From Bacillus pumilus (GTDB taxonomy: Bacteria; Bacillota; Bacilli; Bacillales; Bacillaceae): a stretch of DNA of 64,000 nucleotides. The notes under the pieces were generated by a model. The model was not told where the DNA came from and searched no databases. It worked only from the letters and a program-made list of their open reading frames with translations. Each line of letters opens with the position of its first letter. Within the stretch, counting starts at the first letter, position 1. This document shows, one piece after another, positions 22,269-29,941 of the stretch. The position numbers and the translations under genes were made by a program. Location: positions 2,478,272 to 2,542,271 of the forward strand of contig NZ_CP047089.1 of NCBI RefSeq assembly GCF_009937765.1, written 5' to 3'.

Positions 22269-22290
22269 GAAGGCTGTTCAATCAGCCTTC
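22269..22290 (-). terminator. Hairpin at the 3' end of the DUF2892 gene
   Basis: GAAGGCTG and CAGCCTTC form an 8-bp stem with a 6-nt loop. It covers the last codons and the stop of the minus-strand gene; TCTTT follows on the + strand side. Confidence 0.5.
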
Positions 22291-22499
22291 TCTTTATGTG
22301 TGTCCTGCTGTTCACACATATACGTTACTGGACAAAAACGAAGAATGCCTGATCCAAGCTTCATCCCGCCGAACATCATGCCCAAAAGCAGCATTTTGCT
22401 CCATGGTTTTCTAGCATATAAAGAACCAGCCACAGTACATATTGTCATTCCACAGGCAATTCGAATGAGCGCTTCCATTAAGCCGAGATTAGGTTTCAT
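22278..22499 (-). CDS. Small DUF2892 (YgaP-like) membrane protein
   Basis: A 73-residue protein with two hydrophobic segments (about 8-27 and 33-55) and the family pattern MKPNLGLMEALIRIACGM. On the minus strand an AAAGGAGA site lies about 6 bases before the ATG, supporting a real gene. The C-terminal region has CPVTYMCEQQ. The function of DUF2892 proteins is not well known; some are fused to rhodanese domains. Confidence 0.75.
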   Translation of the reverse strand: MKPNLGLMEALIRIACGMTICTVAGSLYARKPWSKMLLLGMMFGGMKLGSGILRFCPVTYMCEQQDTHKEKAD

Positions 22500-22549
22500 T
22501 GAAGGTAAATCTCCTTTTTTAAATATTTTAAGTGTGATTTCAAGAAATT

Positions 22550-22590
22550 GTAACGTTTCATTAATGCGTAACGTGGTTTGTTATGTTACG
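22550..22590. promoter_or_regulatory. Three phased GTAACG elements upstream of yerA
   Basis: GTAACG occurs at 22550-22555 and 22568-22573, and its inverted form GTTACG at 22585-22590. The spacing is 17-18 bp. CGTAAC (22567-22572) and GTTACG form a perfect inverted repeat ending 33 bp before yerA. It looks like a regulator binding region; the regulator is unknown. Confidence 0.35.
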
Positions 22591-22623
22591 ATAGGGCTAA
22601 TACAAATGAAGGAGAGTATGTGA

Positions 22624-24366
22624 ATGTCCGAACGTACTTTTAATTGGAGAAACAATGACATCCGCACACAAATCGATGTAGTCGACTCAAAAATAGTTCC
22701 AACACTCCTTTTAACGAATGGACTCGTGCTAAACCCGTTTTTAAAACAATGGGTGAAAGCAAATATTTGGATACATGATGATCGAATTGTTTATGTCGGA
22801 GCAGAGCTTCCTCAAAATAAATCAGCTAAACGTGTGATTGATTGTGAAGGGAAATACATTGTGCCTGGGTATATAGAGCCTCACGCGCATCCGTTCCATA
22901 TTTATAATCCCCAATCACTTGCAGAATATGTGTCTCAATTTGGCACAACCACGATGGTTAGTGATAACTTATTTCTTCTTTTGCAGAGCAATGAAAAGAA
23001 AGCGCTTTCCACTCTGTGTGAATTAAAACAGCAGCCATTTCAGTATTTCTGGTGGTCTAGATACGATCTTCAAACCGAAGTCAGATATGAAGATGAGATG
23101 CTTCCTATCAACTATCGCAAGGAATGGATTGATCATCCAGATGTCCTTCAAGGCGGCGAATTAACAAGCTGGCCAAGATTGATGGACGGAGATGATCTCA
23201 TTTTATATTGCATGCAAGAAACGAAGAAGCAGCGGAAACGAATTGAAGGGCATTTCCCTGGCGCTTCTGAGAAAACGCTAACAAAAATGAAGCTGTTTGG
23301 CGCGGACAGCGACCATGAAGCGATGAATGCAGACGATGTGCTCAAACGCTTGTCCCTTGGCTACCATGTCTCACTTCGTCATTCTTCCATCCGCCCAGAT
23401 TTAGTGAACATTTTAAGAGAGTTGCATGAGCGTGATTTTAGACACTATGATCACTTTTTCTATACAACAGACGGAGCAGCGCCTCATTTTTATGAGGAGG
23501 GTATGATTAATCGTTTGATTGCAATTGCCCTTGAAGAAGGCGTGCCTATCATCGATGCATACAATATGGCGACCTTTAACATTGCGAAATACTATCAAAT
23601 TGATGACTTATTAGGTGTTGTCGGTCCAGGACGTCTGGCTTCTTTGAATGTGTTAGATGATCCAATGAATCCAAATCCTGAAACGGTCATATCTAAAGGA
23701 GTCATCCTCAAATTAGATGGAGAGAACCAGCATCAATTTCAAGAAACAAAATGGGAAAATGGCGGGCTTGTTCCATTAGATCTAGGCTATGATCTGACGA
23801 CGAGTGATTTGCAATTTTCCATGCCACTAGGTGTCAAAATGAGAAATGCTGTCATCATGGAGCCTTATACAGTGGAGATTGATAACTCTGTGAATCAGCT
23901 GTCATGTGATCATGATCAAAGTTTCTTTAGCCTGATTGACCGAAAAGGTGAGTGGCGTGTAAACACGATGCTCAAAGGGTTTGCAAACAAAGTGCAAGGG
24001 TTTGTCAGCTCGTTTTCACTCACGGGTGACATTTTAGTGATCGGGAAAAATAAAGAAGATATGATGCTTGCACATAAGCGAATGAAAGAAATTGGCGGGG
24101 GGATCGTCCTCACAGAGAACGGGGAAATTTTGCACGAAATCCCGCTGCAACTATCAGGCTGTGCCTCTGCTGAACCGTTCGAGACAGTCCTTCAGCAAAT
24201 ACAAACCTTGCGAGAGCTGCTCATTGAGAGAGGCTATCCATTTGATTGCCCAATTGATACACTTGTCTTTTTCCAAAGTACACATTTGCCGTATATTCGA
24301 GTGACACCAAGAGGAATATTTGATGTCATGAAAAAAACTGTACTCTTTCCGTCTATAATGCGTTAA
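22624..24366 (+). CDS. yerA: YerA, adenine deaminase-related amidohydrolase
   Basis: A 580-residue protein of the adenine deaminase branch of the amidohydrolase superfamily. It has the YIVPGYIEPHAHPFHIYNP-like metal-binding block near residues 77-92, RHSSIRPDL near 254 and YTTDGAAPHF near 285. The B. subtilis YerA is annotated as a putative adenine deaminase but activity is not established to my knowledge. AAGGAGAG precedes ATG 22624. Located next to the purine genes, as in B. subtilis. Confidence 0.88.
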   Translation: MSERTFNWRNNDIRTQIDVVDSKIVPTLLLTNGLVLNPFLKQWVKANIWIHDDRIVYVGAELPQNKSAKRVIDCEGKYIVPGYIEPHAHPFHIYNPQSLAEYVSQFGTTTMVSDNLFLLLQSNEKKALSTLCELKQQPFQYFWWSRYDLQTEVRYEDEMLPINYRKEWIDHPDVLQGGELTSWPRLMDGDDLILYCMQETKKQRKRIEGHFPGASEKTLTKMKLFGADSDHEAMNADDVLKRLSLGYHVSLRHSSIRPDLVNILRELHERDFRHYDHFFYTTDGAAPHFYEEGMINRLIAIALEEGVPIIDAYNMATFNIAKYYQIDDLLGVVGPGRLASLNVLDDPMNPNPETVISKGVILKLDGENQHQFQETKWENGGLVPLDLGYDLTTSDLQFSMPLGVKMRNAVIMEPYTVEIDNSVNQLSCDHDQSFFSLIDRKGEWRVNTMLKGFANKVQGFVSSFSLTGDILVIGKNKEDMMLAHKRMKEIGGGIVLTENGEILHEIPLQLSGCASAEPFETVLQQIQTLRELLIERGYPFDCPIDTLVFFQSTHLPYIRVTPRGIFDVMKKTVLFPSIMR

Positions 24367-24915
24367 AATATAACAGAGTGGAGCTGTATCATCTTTGCTA
24401 GATTTCTGACCGCTGTTATAGGGCAGACGTGAGCAATGGATCTCTTCGCTGCCATGTAGGTGAAAATGCTTATGTGGAGTTGTTGAAGCAGAGGGCTTTG
24501 ACATGACGAGTGAAATGCCCTAATGAAAAAATGAATCTGTCGGTTACGCTGGCCGACCAACATATTTTGAATAATTGAGTGAGGCGGGGCGCATGTTTGT
24601 GGTCTCGCTGAGCTTTTCGTACAACCTGTATTTTTAGGGAAGCCCTAATGAAGTAGAAGTGATCTGGATATCGGAAGCAAACAAGTTTGTCAGATTGTCG
24701 AACAAGGAAAATGACAGAACTTGTCGAATTTGTATACGATAAAGAAGCTTCGGCTTACGAAAGAACTGACGGCATTTCCAGCGTATAAACAAACCTGTCA
24801 TGATTCGTTCAAAGCTCATTGCTGAGGTTGAAAAAAATTAGTCAGGAAAGATACCGCTTTCTCCGCAGAATGTCGTGCGAAGCGGTGCCAAAAGTAAAGG
24901 AGAAGATGTATAAAG
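24367..24915 (+). other. 549-bp stretch without a convincing gene; possible structured RNA
   Basis: No plus-strand open frame of 60 codons is present. Hairpins are dense: AGGGC/GCCCT (24492-24521), GTCGGT/GCCGAC (24539-24557), a 7-bp stem GTGAGGC/GTCTCGC with G-U pairs (24579-24608), TTAGGG/CCCTAA with a 3-nt loop (24634-24648), a UUCG tetraloop stem (24745-24756), and ACCGCTT/AAGCGGT (24853-24886). GCCCTAATGAA occurs twice. B. subtilis has the lipoprotein gene yerB here. It may be a noncoding RNA, a yerC leader, or decayed sequence; I cannot decide. Confidence 0.4.
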
Positions 24916-25230
24916 ATGCAAATTGATAAATTAAGGGGCAAAAGCTTAGATCAGTTATTCAACTCCATCTTATCCCTTAAAGACCTGGAAGAATGCTATC
25001 GATTCTTTGATGATTTGTGTACCATCAATGAAATTCAATCTTTATCACAGCGTCTTGAAGTAGCACGTATGCTTCGCGAGGGAAACACGTATCATAAAAT
25101 TGAGACGGAGACAGGTGCAAGCACTGCAACCATCTCACGAGTCAAACGCTGCTTGAACTACGGAAACGATGCCTATACAATGGCACTTGACCGCGTAGCA
25201 GAACAGCAGGCAAATGACGAAACAAAATAA
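24916..25230 (+). CDS. yerC: YerC, TrpR-like DNA-binding protein
   Basis: A 104-residue protein of the YerC/YecD family with a TrpR-type helix-turn-helix: LSQRLEVARMLREGNTYHKIETETGASTATISRVKR-like region at about 44-78. AAAGGAG lies about 12 bases before ATG 24916. In B. subtilis this gene has been linked to purine/histidine control (HisR). An intrinsic terminator follows, so it forms the end of a transcript. Confidence 0.92.
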   Translation: MQIDKLRGKSLDQLFNSILSLKDLEECYRFFDDLCTINEIQSLSQRLEVARMLREGNTYHKIETETGASTATISRVKRCLNYGNDAYTMALDRVAEQQANDETK

Positions 25231-25241
25231 AACAGCTTTCA

Positions 25242-25289
25242 CTGTAAACAATTCTTTTCGACAAGAATGGCGTTGTTTACAGTTTTTTT
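25242..25289 (+). terminator. Terminator of yerC
   Basis: CTGTAAACAA (25242-25251) pairs with TTGTTTACAG (25273-25282), with a nested TTCTT/AAGAA hairpin, followed by seven T. Another weaker stem, AGGAC/GTCCT at about 25316-25340 with a T-rich tail, lies further on. Confidence 0.9.
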
Positions 25290-25479
25290 ATGAAGAGCGC
25301 TGAAAAAACAAACAAGGACTTGCTGAAAGAAGCGGTCCTGATTTTTATTTTCTTTCTCTTTCGTATTTCTTGACTATTTTGTGCAATAGATTTGTCTTAT
25401 TCCTATTAGGAACCCCAAAAATCAGTACATTAACTGCATCTAATAGACTGTGTTGTGGAACTCTATTCTAAAATTTTGT

Positions 25480-26100
25480 TTAATGATTTGATTTCCTCCA
25501 TGTAGGGATGAAAAAGTAAATGTTTATTATAATCAGAATGGAAATACCAAAAAGTAATGAAACCAATGTATTTATATTTCTTTCAAAAGGCAATATTTCA
25601 TATAGAAAATAGGATGTCACTAATAAACAATCAAGCCCTATTATTTTTTTTGAACCAGATTTTCTATTAAAGTAATCACGTGCCCCAATAAATGTTAAAA
25701 TAATTCCAGTCAAAAACAGAACTCCCCACCAAATGTGTAAATACCAAATAGGTAGTTGATATGCAGCTGAGTCAAAATAGGCGCCTGTGTAACCTAAAAA
25801 ACTGATCAACATTAGAATTCGACCAAATACTGCTGAGAGTTGCATCCTTATATCTTTTTGATTTGGTTTAATGCGATTTTCTTGGTCTTTTTTCCAAGAA
25901 GGTTGTTCTGGAGATACTAATTCTTTTATGTCGCTATCAAATAATTCAGCTAATTTTATTAAATGTTTCATCGATGGTTCTGATTGATTTGTTTCCCATT
26001 TTGATACTGCTTGCCGACTCACTCCTAACTGCTCAGTTACATATTCTTGCGATAACTTTAAAGCTCTTCTTTTATCTGCAATATTGGAACCTAATGACAT
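25480..26100 (-). CDS. XRE-family regulator with membrane-anchored C-terminus
   Basis: A 206-residue protein. Residues 5-60 are an XRE helix-turn-helix (LKLSQEYVTEQLGVSRQAVSKWE). Residues ~85-200 hold four hydrophobic helices, so the DNA-binding domain would be tethered at the membrane. AAAGGGGAG lies upstream of the minus-strand ATG. It stands alone between yerC and yerD, a position I do not know from B. subtilis, and its region is A/T rich. It could be a recent insertion. The target may be its own promoter, where palindromes occur. Confidence 0.8.
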   Translation of the reverse strand: MSLGSNIADKRRALKLSQEYVTEQLGVSRQAVSKWETNQSEPSMKHLIKLAELFDSDIKELVSPEQPSWKKDQENRIKPNQKDIRMQLSAVFGRILMLISFLGYTGAYFDSAAYQLPIWYLHIWWGVLFLTGIILTFIGARDYFNRKSGSKKIIGLDCLLVTSYFLYEILPFERNINTLVSLLFGISILIIINIYFFIPTWRKSNH

Positions 26101-26151
26101 CTTTCAACTCCCCTTTATATTATGTTGGTTGTCATTGTAATGGTTTTATAA

Positions 26152-26188
26152 GTTGCACACTACCAACCACTATGCAACTATTGGTTGC
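26152..26188 (-). promoter_or_regulatory. GTTGC repeats upstream of the XRE gene, candidate operator
   Basis: GCAAC-TATTG-GTTGC (26174-26188) is a 5-bp palindrome. A third GTTGC occurs at 26152-26156, and GGTTGT at about 26127. The cluster lies 50-90 bp upstream of the XRE start and may be its operator or promoter region. Confidence 0.35.
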
Positions 26189-26574
26189 AAAAGCTTAATT
26201 TAACTAGATACTTTAGTAATGGGTTTTGATAGTACGGTTAATATGATGGATATCCAACAAGAATGGTACAATATCCATTCAACATTGAGAAGGTTCGTTT
26301 GCACCATGTATTTGATTTAAACTTAATGAAAGTTTTTTAATAACATCCAAGCAGAATGCATGCAATTGAATGCTCTAGGTTGTAGAGCAAATTGGCAGTT
26401 AAGAAATTAGAAGAGAGTGTTTTTAAAAAATGGTGATGTACCAATGTTAATAAAGTCCAATAAAAAAGCAGGGAGGCTCCCTGCTTTTTATTCTGTGTAT
26501 ATTCAATTTTTCATTTATTTGTTAATGTACTGTGTTGGTGTCATTCTGTTTCTCTAAGACTCTAAAATTTTACA
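26189..26574. other. Intergenic region between the XRE gene and yerD
   Basis: An A/T-rich stretch with no protein gene that I can support. The only clear element is the hairpin at 26463-26489, listed separately. Confidence 0.6.
26463..26489. terminator. Bidirectional terminator downstream of yerD
   Basis: GCAGGGA and TCCCTGC form a perfect 7-bp G/C-rich stem flanked by an A tract and a T tract, so it works in both directions. It lies 86 bp past the stop of minus-strand yerD. Confidence 0.85.
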
Positions 26575-28155
26575 CTAGACAGACGGCTGTGTTCCTGAAA
26601 AAATAGGCACTTCACTTGTCTGACCATTTTCTTGTCTGTAGACAATATGTTTCTCATTAAAATGAATGGGAGATTCAATTCCTGCGGCTGCGGATAAGTT
26701 AAACAAACCTTCTCTTAGAGAAAGGATATAATTGCAGACTCGGTATTTCTTTTCTTCAATGGATAAACCCTTTTGCAGCTTTGGATCAGTAGTGGCGACC
26801 CCGACTGGGCATTTATTCGTGTGACACACTTGGGCGCGAATACAGCCGACTGAAAACATGAGTCCCCGTGCAATATTGACAAAGTCAGCACCCATGGAAA
26901 GGGCAATCGCAATTTTATCAGGTGAGAGAAGTTTGCCAGAAGCAAAGAGTTTTACTTGATCTCTGACACCGTATTCCTTCAATATTTGATGAACCATTGG
27001 GAGTGCCGTGAAAATCGGCAGCCCTGCGGAATCTGCCAATTCATGAAAGGACGCACCAGTGCCGCCTTCTCCGCCATCCACTGTAATGAAATCAGGATGC
27101 TTTCCGCTTTTTTTCATGTACGCTGCAAGTTCCTCAATGTTTTCTTTATGTCCGACCACAAGCTTGATGCCGACAGGCTTTCCGCCTATACTTCGCAACT
27201 GTTCAATGAAATCAAACATATCAGGAATGGAGTGGAACATCTCAAATCGATTTGGGCTGTCAATGGATTGGTGGGGCGGCAATTTACGGATGTTTGCAAT
27301 TTCTTCGGTGACCTTTTCACCGTCAATATGCCCGCCGCGTGTTTTAGCTCCTTGAGCCAGCTTCAGCTCAAAGGCTTTGACTTCCTCGTGCTCGCTTTTT
27401 TTCTTAAACTCTTCAAAGGAAAAAGCGCCATCCTCTGTTCTTACGCCAAATAGACCGGGCCCAATTTGGCATATGATATCGGCTCCGCCTTTGAGGTGAT
27501 AGGGAGAAAGCCCGCCTTCACCTGTGTTCATCCACGTACCGCCAGCCATCTTTAATCCTGAGGATAATGCTGTAATGGCCCTGTCGCCTAAAGATCCGTA
27601 GCTCATGGCAGACTGACCAATCAGGCCTTTCACACGGAAAGGCTTTTGACATGTGTGCTCGCCTATCACTTGTACATCGTCTTGATGGAGATAGTAAGGT
27701 TTTGCTTCAACCTCTTTGGTATGTTCACTTCTTCTCAGTAAATTGTCTTGATCGATCTGATACACTTTTGTTTGGATTTTTTCAGATTGATTGATGCGTA
27801 ACTCATCTCGTTGTTTTGGAAATAGGACGTTGCGAATGTAGTAGCCAGGCTTGTCAAAATCACGTTTTGATCCAAAGCCCATCGTCCGGCTTTTGTACTT
27901 CCCAGACATGACAGCTTGCTCGTATTCTCTTCTTGAGAAAGGAAGCTCCTCCCGATCATTTAGAAACAGATATTGGCGAAGCTCAGGTCCTATTTTTTCA
28001 AAAATAAACCGTAGCTTTCCAATGACCGGATAATTTCGTAGGACAGAATGCTCTTCCTGTTTTTCATCTCGCATCCAAATCCAGATGAATAAAATGATTG
28101 GTATGATGAAAAAAATCACTAATAGTGCGACAATGACAATGAAAGGTGTTGTCAC
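26575..28155 (-). CDS. yerD: YerD, FMN-binding glutamate synthase-like protein
   Basis: A 526-residue protein with one N-terminal membrane helix (about 4-28), then a GltB-type FMN barrel. TVDGGEGGTGAS near 357-368 is the FMN/active-site block, and VGCIRAQVCHTNKCPVGVAT near 441-460 matches the Fe-S cysteine cluster of glutamate synthase. It lacks glutaminase and GXGXG domains, so it is not a full GOGAT. The reaction is not established. No electron partner is seen nearby. Confidence 0.9.
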   Translation of the reverse strand: MTTPFIVIVALLVIFFIIPIILFIWIWMRDEKQEEHSVLRNYPVIGKLRFIFEKIGPELRQYLFLNDREELPFSRREYEQAVMSGKYKSRTMGFGSKRDFDKPGYYIRNVLFPKQRDELRINQSEKIQTKVYQIDQDNLLRRSEHTKEVEAKPYYLHQDDVQVIGEHTCQKPFRVKGLIGQSAMSYGSLGDRAITALSSGLKMAGGTWMNTGEGGLSPYHLKGGADIICQIGPGLFGVRTEDGAFSFEEFKKKSEHEEVKAFELKLAQGAKTRGGHIDGEKVTEEIANIRKLPPHQSIDSPNRFEMFHSIPDMFDFIEQLRSIGGKPVGIKLVVGHKENIEELAAYMKKSGKHPDFITVDGGEGGTGASFHELADSAGLPIFTALPMVHQILKEYGVRDQVKLFASGKLLSPDKIAIALSMGADFVNIARGLMFSVGCIRAQVCHTNKCPVGVATTDPKLQKGLSIEEKKYRVCNYILSLREGLFNLSAAAGIESPIHFNEKHIVYRQENGQTSEVPIFSGTQPSV

Positions 28156-28294
28156 GAAAATCCCCTCTTTTCTCTATCGTTGCTGTTGTTATTCCACTTT
28201 TCATTGAAAGAGAAACCACTTCAACAGATTGTGACGTTTAGAAATGAAAAGGCGGGGTAACTTACAAATAAGATCATAAGGGGAGGGAACATAC

Positions 28295-28525
28295 ATGAAT
28301 AAGCGTCCGAATACGTATGTACTTGCAGGATTAGGGGTTGGTGGTGCAGTGTTATTAGCAGTGAAAAATAAACAGCATCTCAAAAAATGGGCAAGCATGT
28401 TCCGCTCAGATGAAAAGATTCCTGAAAAAGCTGGACACCCTGATCCATTAGATATTCAAGACAACAAGATGGTCGATGAAGGGGCCATGACATCCGTCCA
28501 TTATTTCAATGAAGCGAGACAATAG
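28295..28525 (+). CDS. Small hypothetical protein with an N-terminal membrane helix
   Basis: A 76-residue protein. Residues ~8-24 (YVLAGLGVGGAVLLAVK) form a short hydrophobic segment; the rest is charged and soluble. AAGGGGAGGG precedes ATG 28295. A strong hairpin terminator follows directly. I do not recognise the family. It is divergent from yerD and convergent with the next gene, whose end overlaps it by 20 bp. Confidence 0.7.
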   Translation: MNKRPNTYVLAGLGVGGAVLLAVKNKQHLKKWASMFRSDEKIPEKAGHPDPLDIQDNKMVDEGAMTSVHYFNEARQ

Positions 28526-28919
28526 TTTGGAAAAACCGTTTTGACCATTCAAAACGGTTTTTTCTTGTCTTTTTTTTGATGTTATATCGAAGAGGATCGA
28601 CAATCGTAAAACCGATCAACCCTTCGTGATCAGGCGTCGAGAAAAGAAATTCAATGCCTGATAAATGATAGGTTGAGAGAACTTCCTGATCTGTAAAACG
28701 TAACGAAAGCTCATCCTCATAAACGGGTGCATGCTTCAAAACCTTGGTTTCTTCTGCAAATAACTCCAAACCAGCTACTCGGCCCTCTTTGTCAATATCT
28801 ACGTTCACACATTCATTTACATCTAATTCAATGGTTTCTTTGATTGTCCCAATTCCCACAGGCAGGAGATAGATGTATCCGATGTCGATCGTTTGATCAT
28901 ATGTGATGGCTCTTTTCAA
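28506..28919 (-). CDS. Small DUF2283-like protein
   Basis: A protein of about 137 residues. ELDVNECVNVDIDKEGRVAGLELFAEET near the N-terminus resembles the DUF2283 pattern (DIDxxGxVxGxE). I choose TTG 28919 because AGGTGA sits 5 bases upstream; GTG 28928 is the alternative. The final 20-odd residues are basic and run through a terminator hairpin into the convergent gene, so the functional end may be nearer 28565. The function is unknown. Confidence 0.6.
   Translation of the reverse strand: MKRAITYDQTIDIGYIYLLPVGIGTIKETIELDVNECVNVDIDKEGRVAGLELFAEETKVLKHAPVYEDELSLRFTDQEVLSTYHLSGIEFLFSTPDHEGLIGFTIVDPLRYNIKKKTRKNRFEWSKRFFQTIVSLH
28530..28563. terminator. Bidirectional terminator between convergent genes
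   Basis: AAAAACCGTTTTG pairs with CAAAACGGTTTTTT around ACCATT. It ends the upstream small gene on the + strand; for the opposite gene it lies inside the C-terminal coding region. Confidence 0.88.
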
Positions 28920-29145
28920 GTGGATCACCTACTTTATGTATGGTTTTTTGATCAATAGTAAAATGTCCCTTTATTGTATAATAACATGTGGTGATACAAA
29001 ACTTTCCTATCAGTGAACGGTCAAAGATCAACCCTCTCAGCTCCTAGATGTTTTCAGCAATCTAACTTAAAGTCATGAACACCATTTTCAAAAGAATGAA
29101 ACTTTTAGCTGAAGGAGGTTACCCATTTTTTGCGGTCACTGATTT

Positions 29146-29154
29146 TGTTATAAT
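29146..29154 (+). promoter_or_regulatory. Extended -10 promoter of pcrB
   Basis: TGT-TATAAT at 29146-29154 is a perfect extended -10 element 37 bp upstream of the pcrB ATG. No good -35 hexamer is seen at the usual distance, as is common with TGn promoters. Confidence 0.6.
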
Positions 29155-29191
29155 ATTTAAATGGAATGAAACGAATGGAGGAACATTTTTC

Positions 29192-29884
29192 ATGTATGAT
29201 GTTACCGAGTGGAAGCATGTCTTTAAACTCGATCCGAATAAAGAAATATCCGATGAACAGCTAGAGGCGATTTGCGAATCTGGTACGGATGCGATATTGA
29301 TTGGCGGCAGTGACAATGTGACAGAGGACAACGTGCTTCAATTGATGTCAAAGGTCCGCCGGTTTCTTGTGCCATGTGTGCTTGAAATCTCAACACATGA
29401 AATGATTGTGCCGGGCTTTGATCTGTATTTCATTCCGACCGTCTTAAACAGCTCTCATCCTGATTGGATTGTTGGGCTTCACAAGGACGCGATGAAGGAA
29501 TTCGGTGATTTGATGTCAATGGAAGAGATCGTGCCTGAAGGCTATGTGATTTTAAATGAAGAATGTAAAGCGGCCAAGCTTACAGAAGCAAATACAGCAC
29601 TGGACATCGATGACGTAAGAGCATATGCAAGAGTGGCAGAGCATTTGATGAAGCTGCCCATTTTTTATCTAGAATACAGCGGAACGCTTGGAGATATAGA
29701 GTTAGTGAAAGAAACGAAAGCAGTGCTTTCTGATACGGTTCTTTTTTATGGCGGGGGCATTGAAAACGCAAAACAGGCAGAAGATTTTGCGCAGCATGCG
29801 GACGTGGTTGTTGTAGGAAACGTCATTTATGACAATTTCAAAGAAGCATTAAAGACAGTGAGCGCAGTCAAAAAATCATCATAG
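29192..29884 (+). CDS. pcrB: PcrB, heptaprenylglyceryl phosphate synthase
   Basis: A 230-residue TIM-barrel prenyltransferase that joins heptaprenyl diphosphate to glycerol-1-phosphate. [17 protein letters not shown] at the start, [13 protein letters not shown] near 34-46, YLEYSG near 157 and YGGGIENA near 187 are the family blocks. I start at ATG 29192, preceded by TGGAGGA; an open frame upstream to 29075 contains the promoter and is not used. First gene of pcrB-pcrA-ligA-yerH. Confidence 0.95.
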   Translation: MYDVTEWKHVFKLDPNKEISDEQLEAICESGTDAILIGGSDNVTEDNVLQLMSKVRRFLVPCVLEISTHEMIVPGFDLYFIPTVLNSSHPDWIVGLHKDAMKEFGDLMSMEEIVPEGYVILNEECKAAKLTEANTALDIDDVRAYARVAEHLMKLPIFYLEYSGTLGDIELVKETKAVLSDTVLFYGGGIENAKQAEDFAQHADVVVVGNVIYDNFKEALKTVSAVKKSS

Positions 29885-29941
29885 TCAAACAAGATGAAAC
29901 GGGTTAAAATAGAACATAAGTTCGAATTGGCGGTGAATGGA

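Noticed and set aside
24154..24819. Minus-strand open frames across the yerA end and the yerA-yerC gap
   Set aside because: No ribosome site, no recognisable domain and low-complexity composition; better seen as chance frames over structured DNA.
25369..25405. TTGACT followed by A/T-rich sequence as a promoter after yerC
   Set aside because: No acceptable -10 hexamer at 16-18 bp and no plus-strand gene downstream.
26956..27453. 165-codon plus-strand frame opposite yerD
   Set aside because: It is an antisense shadow of a conserved enzyme, with no family features of its own.
29075..29191. In-frame upstream extension of pcrB
   Set aside because: It contains the TGn extended -10 promoter and is not part of the PcrB family sequence.
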